Shown one piece after another: positions 29,119 to 35,563 of a stretch of 64,000 nucleotides of DNA. How positions within the stretch are numbered: the first letter of the stretch is position 1; the number at the start of each line of letters is the position of its first letter. The translations under genes and the position numbers were made by a program. The DNA is from JAEUJZ01 sp964460115 (GTDB lineage Bacteria > Myxococcota_A > Polyangia > Palsa-1104 > JAEUJZ01): contig CAYWPR010000001.1 in NCBI GenBank assembly GCA_964460115.1, forward strand, positions 186,001 to 250,000, in the 5' to 3' direction. The notes below the pieces were generated by a model, which made no database searches, had not been told where the DNA came from, and saw only the letters and a program-made list of their open reading frames with translations.

Positions 29119-30708
29119 TCAATCGATAGGAACGTGCGCCGTGGCCGCGGCCAGAAGCGTTCCATCTGCGCACAAAGTGCGCGCCGCGGCAATGTCGCGG
29201 TAAAGAGGACGATCCTCGACGAGAAGCGGCACGACGGTGCGCAAAGTATCATGCGCCGCGATAAGAGCCTTAGACGGCTGCAGCGGTGCGCGCAGCGACA
29301 GGCCCTGCGCTGCGCACAATAGCTCGATGGCCAGCACGTGCTGAACGTTGGCAACGATGCGCAAAAGCTTGTCCGCAGCGTGCACACCCATCGATACGTG
29401 ATCCTCGCGACCGGCCGAGGTCGGAATGCTATCGATGCTTGCTGGGTGGGCCAGGATCTTATTTTCGGACACGAGGGCTGCAGCGGTCACGTGCGCCATC
29501 ATGAATCCAGAATTCAGGCCGCTGTCTTTGATCAAAAACGCCGGCAGCCCCGAAGAAAGGTGGGGGTTTAAAAGCTGCTCGATGCGGCGCTCGGCAATGC
29601 TAGCCAGTTCGGCGACGGCGATTGCTGCGAAGTCCAGCGCCAAAGCCACTGGCTGCCCATGAAAATTGCCGCCTGAGACCACTTCATCGACGGCGCTATC
29701 GCCATCGCCTTCTTCCGAGCGGTCGCCGATAAAAATCAGCGGGTTGTCGGTGGCGCTGTTCGTTTCGCGCAGCAGCACCTCATGCGCGTAGTTCAAAGCA
29801 TCGCGGCTGGCGCCATGAACTTGCGGCATACAGCGCAGCGAATAAGGATCTTGCACTTTTTTGCAATCGCGGTGCGATTCGACGATGCCACTATTGGCAA
29901 GCAGCCGACGCAGATTTCGCGCGCTGCGCACTTGACCGGGATGCGGACGAACGGTCTGAATGCGCGGATCAAAAGCCCGCGGCGTACCGAGCAGAGCCTC
30001 CAGCGACATAGCGCCAATGAGGTCGGCCAGACGGCAGGCCTCTAGCGCGTCATAAATGGCGAGCGCGCCCATGGCGGTCATGCATTGCGTGCCGTTAACC
30101 AGGCCCAGGCCTTCGCGAGCTTGCAGCTCGATGGGGTCTAGTTCGGCCATGGCCAGCGCTTGCGCCGCAGGCTTTGTGACCTCGGCGCGCGGCCAACCGA
30201 CGCGGACTTCGCCCTCGCCAAGCAAAGCTAGGGCCAAATGCGCCAGCGGCGCCAGATCGCCAGAAGCACCAACGGAGCCTTGCGCCGGTACTACCGGATG
30301 AATGCCGAAATTCAGCAAATCGCAAAGACGTTCGACGATGAGAGGCCGCACGCCGCTATAGCCAAGCGCCAGCGTGACGGTGCGCAGAAACAGCATGGCG
30401 CGCACCACCGGAGTCTCAAGCGCTGGCCCGACGCCGACGGCATGCGAGCGGATTAGATTGCGCTGCAGCGTAGCGATGGCGTCGGCCGAGATGCGCACAT
30501 CAGCCAGAAAACCAAAGCCGGTGTTTATGCCATAGACGCTAGGTGCTTCATCGCCGCGATCGACAATGGCATCGACGACGGCACGCGCGCGCGCCGTGCG
30601 CTGCCGTGCTACGGGCGACAGACAAACGGCCCGTCCCTGTCTGGCGACCTCGACGATTGCCGTCAAACTTAACGGATCCAGGCCAATGCGAAATCGTTCC
30701 ATGCTCAT
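29119..30708 (-). CDS. hutH: Histidine ammonia-lyase
   Basis: 529 residues. It removes ammonia from histidine to give urocanate, the first step of histidine breakdown. The self-forming MIO cofactor triad Ala-Ser-Gly is at residues 148-150 (bases 30259-30267) in GSVGASGDLAPLAH. Other hallmarks are YGINTGFGFLADVRIS, NGTQCMTAMGALAIYDAL, QDPYSLRCMPQVHGASRDAL and EDHVSMGVHAADKLLRIV. ATG 30708 is used; ATG 30702 is equally possible. It is not next to hutU (3978-5711), so the hut genes are split in this genome. Its upstream region contains an unusual pair of hairpins and G runs and then an accessory island. Confidence 0.96.
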   Translation of the reverse strand: MSMERFRIGLDPLSLTAIVEVARQGRAVCLSPVARQRTARARAVVDAIVDRGDEAPSVYGINTGFGFLADVRISADAIATLQRNLIRSHAVGVGPALETPVVRAMLFLRTVTLALGYSGVRPLIVERLCDLLNFGIHPVVPAQGSVGASGDLAPLAHLALALLGEGEVRVGWPRAEVTKPAAQALAMAELDPIELQAREGLGLVNGTQCMTAMGALAIYDALEACRLADLIGAMSLEALLGTPRAFDPRIQTVRPHPGQVRSARNLRRLLANSGIVESHRDCKKVQDPYSLRCMPQVHGASRDALNYAHEVLLRETNSATDNPLIFIGDRSEEGDGDSAVDEVVSGGNFHGQPVALALDFAAIAVAELASIAERRIEQLLNPHLSSGLPAFLIKDSGLNSGFMMAHVTAAALVSENKILAHPASIDSIPTSAGREDHVSMGVHAADKLLRIVANVQHVLAIELLCAAQGLSLRAPLQPSKALIAAHDTLRTVVPLLVEDRPLYRDIAAARTLCADGTLLAAATAHVPID

Positions 30709-31150
30709 CGGTCTATTCTACGGCCGATGCACTTATACAGAAGGCACATAGGTTTGTCCGTTTGGAAATTCGCGCGAGAAACGCGCGGCGGGGGGGGAAC
30801 CCGTTGAGCTTTGCTCAACGGGGGGGCACGGGCAAGTGCGTTTCAATGAAAAAAACACACTCCGTCGGTGAGCGTGTAGCGGTGGGGTGTTAGATCGGCG
30901 ATCGGGCCGGCTAACGCAAGATTCACTACAACTCTGGCAGAGCTGAGTGGCGGGGGTGAGCGGTAGGCGATCGGCGGGCGTTGGTCTCCAGTGTGTTCTC
31001 GACGGAGATCGGTAGCTATGGGTCAATTGCCGAGTGGGCTTATGGGCCAATCTCAGGACCCATGTTGCCCAGAGCGATTAGCGCTCGGCTGGATCGTCGA
31101 AGCCATCTCTTCTTACCGTCGCTGATAACCCTCAACAGAAGAGTTTTCGG
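30709..31150. other. Gene-free stretch between hutH and the accessory island
   Basis: 442 bases with no credible coding region on either strand. The left part must carry the hutH promoter, but no clear -35/-10 or sigma-54 box is evident to me. At 30771-30832 there are two perfect hairpins and long G runs (listed separately). The rest, 30833-31150, shows nothing recognisable. Its mixed composition resembles the island rather than the core genes, so the island boundary may lie inside this stretch. Confidence 0.6.
30771..30832. other. Two adjacent perfect hairpins with long G runs
   Basis: Hairpin 1: CGCGCG (30771-30776), 5-base loop, CGCGCG (30782-30787). Then a run of eight G (30790-30797). 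Hairpin 2: CCCGTTGAGC (30800-30809), loop TTT, GCTCAACGGG (30813-30822), a perfect 10-bp stem. Its 3' arm merges into seven G (30820-30826), and three more G follow at 30830. No U tract follows on either strand, so this is not a standard terminator. On the hutH strand it lies about 65-140 nt upstream of the start codon. It could be a leader RNA structure, a protein or recombinase site, or a remnant end of the island. Confidence 0.55.
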
Positions 31151-31456
31151 CTATGGCGCCGGCAGCTGTGGCGCGGTCGGTAGCTGCGCCCCGTGCCAGA
31201 CATCAACGATCCAGATCATCTGCCGCGCCTCATCGACGAAGTAGAAGAAGCGGTACGGCCTCACGACGAACTCGCGGCACCGATGCTGGGGAAACTCTGG
31301 AATGCGATGACCGCTCCGCGGATACCGGCCCAAGCGCTCGTGAGCGCGCTCCAAGCTGCGCAAGAAGCGCGACGCGGCGAATGGGTTGACGGAGTGAAGC
31401 TGCGCGACGATCTCTTCGATCCGCGCATCAGCTTCGTCGAGATAGCCGACGAGCAT
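31151..31456 (-). CDS. RelE/ParE-family toxin
   Basis: 101 residues. The sequence fits the ParE/RelE fold: an N-terminal helical hairpin (DARIEEIVAQL, then ASRFLRSLERAHERLGRYPRSG), GHRIPEFP, and the C-terminal beta sheet FVVRPYRFFYFVDEARQM with IVDVWHGAQ in place of the usual V-HGAR. Members are ribosome-dependent RNases or gyrase inhibitors held inactive by the cognate antitoxin. The ATG lies 2 nt after the stop of the gene upstream, the classic antitoxin-then-toxin order. It is the last gene of the minus-strand island. The tail is Pro/Ala-rich and slightly long. Gyrase poisoning versus mRNA cleavage cannot be told from sequence alone. Confidence 0.8.
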   Translation of the reverse strand: MLVGYLDEADARIEEIVAQLHSVNPFAASRFLRSLERAHERLGRYPRSGHRIPEFPQHRCREFVVRPYRFFYFVDEARQMIWIVDVWHGAQLPTAPQLPAP

Positions 31457-31458
31457 GT

Positions 31459-31749
31459 CTAGGGAAGGCTGTACTTCGCGCGCAGACGCGCATGAACGAT
31501 ACGAGCATCCGTTCCACGCCCCGCCAGTGCGTCGGCGACGCCGCGATCCAGCCTCGCTAGAAGCTCGGCGCGCAAAGCAGGATCGTTTGGAAGCGGCGAC
31601 GGCACAGGTCCGAGCGAGCCTTCCTCGCCATCACGCGCCAGGCTGGCCGCTTGCATGCCGGCACGCGGTCGTATGCGAGAGCTTCCGCTTCCATGACCGT
31701 CGTGCGTCTGATTAGAGACAGCGGCTCGACTCGAACGCTGCGAAGACAT
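31459..31749 (-). CDS. Putative antitoxin of the ParE-type pair
   Basis: 96 residues at most. The C-terminal about 45 residues (LRAELLARLDRGVADALAG, then ARIVHARLRAKY) look like the toxin-binding tail of ParD/RHH-type antitoxins, where a helix like RGLADLEAGR leads into a short FxxLRAKY-like element. The N-terminal half is Ser/Arg/Gly-rich, with no visible ribbon-helix-helix, and neither ATG 31749 nor ATG 31656 has a good ribosome site. Either the true start is internal or the DNA-binding part has decayed. Its position 2 nt upstream of the toxin supports the assignment more than the sequence does. Confidence 0.5.
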   Translation of the reverse strand: MSSQRSSRAAVSNQTHDGHGSGSSRIRPRAGMQAASLARDGEEGSLGPVPSPLPNDPALRAELLARLDRGVADALAGRGTDARIVHARLRAKYSLP

Positions 31750-31891
31750 GAACCATTTCTAGACCATCGCGTCTCGGGTTACAAGCCGCCTACCGTAAGC
31801 CACGGCAGTCTGCGACGCGGGAAGCCCTCAGTTATCGTGCGGCAGTAGAGGGGTCAGAAAACTTTGCGGAGACTCAACCTGCTCTAAGCCA

Positions 31892-32755
31892 CTAAACCTG
31901 GTTTATGGAACTCTTCTTCAAAATGGGCTCTAGGCCCAACTCAGCGACGACACGATCTTCACCCTCTCCCCACAAAAACCAACGAAGCAGCGTGGTCGCA
32001 AAGCGTCGCTTGTGGCTCATCCTGTTCTGTGCCCCGCCCAACTGAGCGAGGATTTCTTTGACCCGTGCTCGCCCTGGAGGATGTCGCCGAAGTGGGGGCT
32101 TTTGTTGCCGCAGCTTCTTGGCTCCCAGCCCGAAACGGTCAAGTTGCTGTGCCGGGGTAAGCTGGAGGCGTACGAGTTGGCGTCGGGTGTGAGTTCGCAA
32201 GCGCGCATCATTCATTCGCCACAGATTGAGCAGAATGGGATGCAGTTCTCGAAGCTGACTGAGGAGTTCCCCGACGTAGGCAATGGTATAGCCGGTGGCG
32301 GTCGCGATCTCGAAAGCGCTCTTTTGTTCTTCGTTGCGCAGCCGAGCGAACCCTAGCGCGACATCGTAACTGCTCGTGTCCTTTCGATTCCGATTCTCGC
32401 GGAGGTTGAAGGACCGACGCTCGGCGCGGGTCATAGCCTTGGTTTGCGCCGGCAGTGTCGTCCATCCAGCAAGCTTTGCTGCGTCGTAGCGTCGGAACCC
32501 AGCCGCAAGGTGTAACCGACGATCGAGCGGGTCATCTCCAAGCGTTACGGCATGTATCAGTTCCCCCCCACGCTTGAGTTCGGCGGCAAGTTCTCCAACG
32601 CCCGCATACCCCATTGCTGGACGCTGGCCATGATTGCGAGCGTTCTCGCCGTAATCGACGACGATGAGGTCCAGAGGCACGAGGTAACGGCCGAGTGCAT
32701 CCGTCGGAAAAGAGTAGCCCATTTTGTCAATGATACCGGCAGGATGTAGCCTCAC
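31892..32755 (-). CDS. ParB/Spo0J-like protein without a ParA partner
   Basis: 287 residues (ATG 32722 is an alternative start). Residues about 25-110 fit the ParB N-terminal CTPase/nuclease-like domain: VPLDLIVVDYGENARNHG, then AAGFRRYDAAKLAGW, matching the family's GERRLRAAK-GL box. The following region, LRENRNRKDTSSYDVALGFARL then FEIATATGYTIAYVGELLSQL, resembles the ParB helix-turn-helix (EN-R, A-G-S--YV). The C-terminus is Arg-rich. Typical ParB binds centromere-like parS DNA with ParA; no ParA gene is present. Solo ParB-like proteins occur on plasmids and integrative elements, as nucleases or regulators. It probably came with the island. Confidence 0.75.
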   Translation of the reverse strand: MRLHPAGIIDKMGYSFPTDALGRYLVPLDLIVVDYGENARNHGQRPAMGYAGVGELAAELKRGGELIHAVTLGDDPLDRRLHLAAGFRRYDAAKLAGWTTLPAQTKAMTRAERRSFNLRENRNRKDTSSYDVALGFARLRNEEQKSAFEIATATGYTIAYVGELLSQLRELHPILLNLWRMNDARLRTHTRRQLVRLQLTPAQQLDRFGLGAKKLRQQKPPLRRHPPGRARVKEILAQLGGAQNRMSHKRRFATTLLRWFLWGEGEDRVVAELGLEPILKKSSINQV

Positions 32756-32838
32756 TCAAGCATGCGGCTATCTCACATGAGACAAGCTGGCAACGGTCAG
32801 CGCGGGAACTGACAGAATAATGGCTGGGCCGTGGTGGC

Positions 32839-33165
32839 TCACGACAAGGCATTTCTGGTGCCAAAGTCTGTTAACTGCCACGGACTGCCGTATGCTCCTG
32901 ATTGCTCAATCAGATCACGTGCTCGTAGTTCATACAGAGTTTTTGTATCTTCATATGTAAATGTAAAAATTCGATAATTAGCATGTTTATATTCTTCTAT
33001 TAGATTATTCCACAATTGCCTTGATGCTTCACTCCAAGGAACTCGATCAATTACCCAAGAATAACCTTCTTCGGTTAAACACCAAGGGCTGCCATAGGCC
33101 CCTGTCTGTTCGATATATCCCATCGCCCGCAACCGATGAAATGCATCTTCATCGCTGGCACCCAA
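32839..33165 (-). CDS. AT-rich island protein with two tandem repeats, unknown family
   Basis: 108 residues from TTG 33165 (ATG 33123 would cut the first repeat). Two copies of a roughly 35-residue unit are visible. Copy 1 has RLRAMGYIEQTGAYGSPWCL followed by TEEG; copy 2 has LRARDLIEQSGAYGSPWQLT followed by DFG. In the 11 codons of IEQ(T/S)GAYGSPW the copies differ at nine bases, eight of them silent third positions and one giving Ser/Thr. That is what purifying selection on an old duplication would leave, so it is a real protein. The pattern hydrophobic helix, GAYGSPW turn, LT--G could be a small winged-helix or DNA-hairpin unit, but I recognise no family. The DNA is markedly AT-rich compared with its neighbours, indicating transfer. 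Confidence 0.65.
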   Translation of the reverse strand: MGASDEDAFHRLRAMGYIEQTGAYGSPWCLTEEGYSWVIDRVPWSEASRQLWNNLIEEYKHANYRIFTFTYEDTKTLYELRARDLIEQSGAYGSPWQLTDFGTRNALS

Positions 33166-33255
33166 GATTTGCCGAGATCGTTGCGAGTTGATCTAGATAG
33201 ACAACTATTGAGCGATGAACCCTGTCTATTCGATCATAGACCTCCCGAACGGGCG

Positions 33256-33522
33256 TCATCGCTGAGTCCTCTCAGTATTCTTGCGCGCCTCACGCTCTCG
33301 TGCCCGCCCGTCACGCTTTGCAGCCAAGCGCTTCATTTCAGTTAGCGTCTCGCGCTCACGCTCGACGAGATCGCGCGCAGCACGCTCTAGTAGGGCGTTC
33401 ATGCTGCCGCCTGGCTCAAGCGCGGCGAGAAGCCGTAGATCCTCGTAGAGATCCGTCGGGAAGTTGATCGTGGATTTGTGCAGTCCGCCTGTGTCGCCGG
33501 CCGGCTGCTTCCTTGGTGGCAT
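33256..33522 (-). CDS. Ribbon-helix-helix DNA-binding protein
   Basis: 88 residues from ATG 33522 (MPPRKQPAG); the longer open frame to 33762 is judged non-coding. The core KSTINFPTDLYEDLRLLAAL followed by GGSMNALLERAARDLVERE is a ribbon-helix-helix: a beta strand (STINFP), helix 1 and helix 2. The C-terminal tail is a charged helix (about residues 58-88) rich in Arg, Glu and Lys. Such small dimeric repressors are typical of plasmid copy control, antitoxins and integrative elements. It could regulate the island genes, but no operator was identified. Confidence 0.68.
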   Translation of the reverse strand: MPPRKQPAGDTGGLHKSTINFPTDLYEDLRLLAALEPGGSMNALLERAARDLVERERETLTEMKRLAAKRDGRAREREARKNTERTQR

Positions 33523-33642
33523 GTCGGCAAAAAGAGCATATCCGACATAGACGGTCAAAGACTTCATCGACGGCAAATATGCATAAAGCTCAAATATTTC
33601 ATGCCTTCTGATATGCATTGCTACCTCTTTTGGAGCGCCCAG

Positions 33643-33963
33643 ATGAACCGACGAGCGACCGAAATCCAAACCCGTTCCCTTCGTGTGCATGATGTCGTCG
33701 CAAAGATCGACCTCAGCAAGCCAACACAACGCGATCTGCGCGACTTCATCCGGCGGACGCATGTAGGCCGATGGCCTCTATTTCGCTGCCTGAAGTTGAG
33801 GCAGATCGACGGAGTTATTTATGAAGCCGTGGAGTGGCTAAGATCGGCCCCCCCTCGGTTTGCGGTACTACGCTGGCACCCGGATGGGCTTGGCTTGTCT
33901 TGGATGAAAGCTGAGTCGTCGCGAAGGGCGCTTGGGATGCTACGAAACACGGCAGGCTGGTAG
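33643..33963 (+). CDS. Possible small hypothetical protein on the plus strand of the island
   Basis: 106 residues from ATG 33643, which follows a TTGGAG site at a plausible distance. The composition is protein-like: RDLRDFIRRTHVGRWPLF, VIYEAVEWLRSAPPRFAVLR, then HPDGLGLSWMKAESSRRALG. No family is recognised. It lies between the recombinase pseudogene (convergent, ending at 33994) and the ribbon-helix-helix gene (divergent). It would be the only plus-strand island gene, and it may be a chance open frame. Confidence 0.38.
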   Translation: MNRRATEIQTRSLRVHDVVAKIDLSKPTQRDLRDFIRRTHVGRWPLFRCLKLRQIDGVIYEAVEWLRSAPPRFAVLRWHPDGLGLSWMKAESSRRALGMLRNTAGW

Positions 33964-33993
33964 GCTGTCGCCGATCGAGCGAGCTTCGCCCGC

Positions 33994-34998
33994 TCAGGCT
34001 GCGGAACGGACGGCAGGAGTCTTCACGGAAACAGGTAGACGGAGAAGATCCAAGATGCCCGCCGCCTGCCATGTGTCAGCGCGAGGGGGAAGGCAGCGCT
34101 CGTTGTGAAGCTGGGCGGCGATCTGACGCAGGCTCAAGCCTTGCGCGCGAAGTTCGGCCGCACGGGTAGCAGCGATCGACTTGTCCCGAGTTGCTGTGCT
34201 CTGCGCGTTCTGCCGCTCACTCTTCGAGGGCGCAGACTTGCACGGCCGATCTGGATCTTCGTAGCCGGCTCGCTTCAGCACCCGATACAGCGTGAACTTG
34301 TGCCACTTCGGGCCACGCGATGGGATGCCCTCCGCGTCGAGCTTCTTGCAGATGTCGCGCATATACACGTCGGCCTCGTAAAGCTCACAGATCCGACGGA
34401 TGCCTGCTTGCTCTGACTCGCACTCGATGAGCACCCGTCGCCCGTGCGCGTCGGTCTGCTCCGCGTAGCGCCAGCCTTAGGGCGCTCCGCCCAGTGTCAC
34501 GCCTTGCTGCTTGAGATGGCGCAGCCCTTCCCGCGTCCGCTCGCCGATCGCCTCGCGCTCCCCCTGCGCAACCGACATCAGCACGTTGAGCACGAGCATG
34601 CCGCCCGCCGATCGCGTATCGATAGCGTCGCTCACCGATAGCAGGTGCCACGGCTTGCCCTCGCGAAAGTACCAATCGCACATCTCGGCGAGATCCTTCA
34701 CGCTTCGGGTGAGCCTGTCGAGCTTGGGGATGATGATCCCATCGGCCTCGCAGCGATCGAGCATGCCGAGCGCCCGTCGCAGTCCCAGCCTATCGAGTGT
34801 CTTGGCGGACTGCCCTTCATCGGCGATGACCTCGATCAGCGTGAGATCCTGCACGGTGCAGTACGCTTGGAGCTTCGCGCGCTGCGCCTCTAGGCTGATA
34901 CCCTCCTGGGCCTGCATGTCGGTGCTGACGCGGATGTAGCCGACGACACGCGCACCCGGTTTCGCGGTTTGTGTCGAGGAGCTTTTCAGTCTACGCAT
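33994..34998 (-). pseudogene. Large serine recombinase, interrupted by one in-frame TAA
   Basis: The first 173 codons encode the resolvase catalytic domain: YIRVSTDMQAQEGISLEAQ with the catalytic Ser, then DEGQSAKTLDRLGLRRAL, IIPKLDRLTRSVKDL and LNVLMSVAQGERE. The frame then reads LGGAP-stop-GWRYAEQTD and continues without shift for another 160 codons through a recombinase domain (GIRRICELYEADVYMRDI, then LRAQGLSLRQIAAQLHNE). In this family the motif is LGGxPYGYR, so the TAA at 34477-34479 replaces the Tyr codon by a single base change. Full length would be about 334 residues. The ATG 34998 has GAGGAG upstream and overlaps the mini-resolvase gene by 8 nt. The enzyme is probably inactive. Confidence 0.85.
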
Positions 34999-35218
34999 GG
35001 CGCGCTCCTCGGTCGAAGCTAGACAGCGCCGACAGCACGCCCAGCGCGAGCCGTCCCACGCTCCCTTCGTCCACGATCATCTCCATCAGCGTAATGCCAC
35101 TTAGCTCGCAATGCGCAGAGATTCGCTGTGCCGCTATGTTGATTCGACTGGCTGTGTCGTCGTCGGTGGGGGTGTTACTGCGGATGTACGCGATCGCTCT
35201 TGTGGTCTTGGCTGCCAT
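34991..35218 (-). CDS. 75-residue resolvase-like protein lacking the catalytic serine
   Basis: The ATG 35218 is preceded by an AGGAGGT site about 8 nt away, so it is well set up for translation. The sequence aligns along its length with the first 70 residues of the neighbouring serine recombinase: RAIAYIRSNTPTDDDTASRI for VVGYIRVSTDMQAQEGIS, AAQRISAHCELSGITLMEMI, then VDEG. The catalytic Ser of YIRVST is replaced (YIRSNT), and the distal Arg-bearing half of the catalytic domain is absent. It therefore cannot cut DNA alone, but it could dimerise with or regulate the full recombinase. The gene ends 8 nt inside the recombinase gene. This could be a truncated relic or a partner subunit. Confidence 0.68.
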   Translation of the reverse strand: MAAKTTRAIAYIRSNTPTDDDTASRINIAAQRISAHCELSGITLMEMIVDEGSVGRLALGVLSALSSFDRGARHA

Positions 35219-35272
35219 AGGGGCTTACCTCCTAGGACAGCCGTTGTATGGAGCTTTAGCGTGCCCCATATA

Positions 35273-35563
35273 TTAGGGAAGGGGACTTCTGCCATCCCAG
35301 GTCATGGGCGGGATGTTCGAGGGCCGCTCGATGCGTTCAGCATTGGTGCAGCGGTTCAAAAATTGCTCCTCGGTGCTGGGAGAGCCTGTGTAGCAATGCC
35401 AAGCGCCATCGCCATCCGAGCCAGTCCCGCCATCGCGCCGGCCATCGTCTGGCCATTGCTGCATTTCCACTTCGGCGCAAGTCATCTGGCTGACCGTCAC
35501 ACAAAGCCCGACCACGGCCACACAAAAGAGGCCAAAGCGCACGGCTGCTCGCATGGTGCTCAT
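35273..35563 (-). CDS. Small secreted protein coupled to the PstS-like gene
   Basis: 96 residues. An N-terminal signal peptide is clear (MRAAVRFGLFCVAVVGLCVT, then VSQMTCAEVE). The mature part is acidic and Gly/Asp-rich, with four cysteines and no recognised domain. Its ATG overlaps the stop of the upstream PstS-like gene (ATGA), so the two are co-translated and probably work together in the envelope. Residues near the end (SNIPPMTWDGRSPLP) are Pro-rich. Function unknown. Confidence 0.6.
   Translation of the reverse strand: MSTMRAAVRFGLFCVAVVGLCVTVSQMTCAEVEMQQWPDDGRRDGGTGSDGDGAWHCYTGSPSTEEQFLNRCTNAERIERPSNIPPMTWDGRSPLP

Noticed and set aside
30800..30822. The 10-bp hairpin as a Rho-independent terminator
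   Set aside because: No T tract follows on either strand; G runs follow instead.
31193..31715. Two plus-strand frames antisense to the toxin pair
   Set aside because: The minus-strand pair has a recognisable toxin fold and operon order.
33523..33762. Eighty extra N-terminal codons of the ribbon-helix-helix frame
   Set aside because: They lack a domain or a good start and overlap a plus-strand frame; the family-like protein starts at MPPRKQ.
34477..34479. TAA as a programmed readthrough or recoding site in the recombinase
   Set aside because: TAA is the least leaky stop, and no stimulatory structure was seen; a point mutation of a conserved Tyr codon is simpler.
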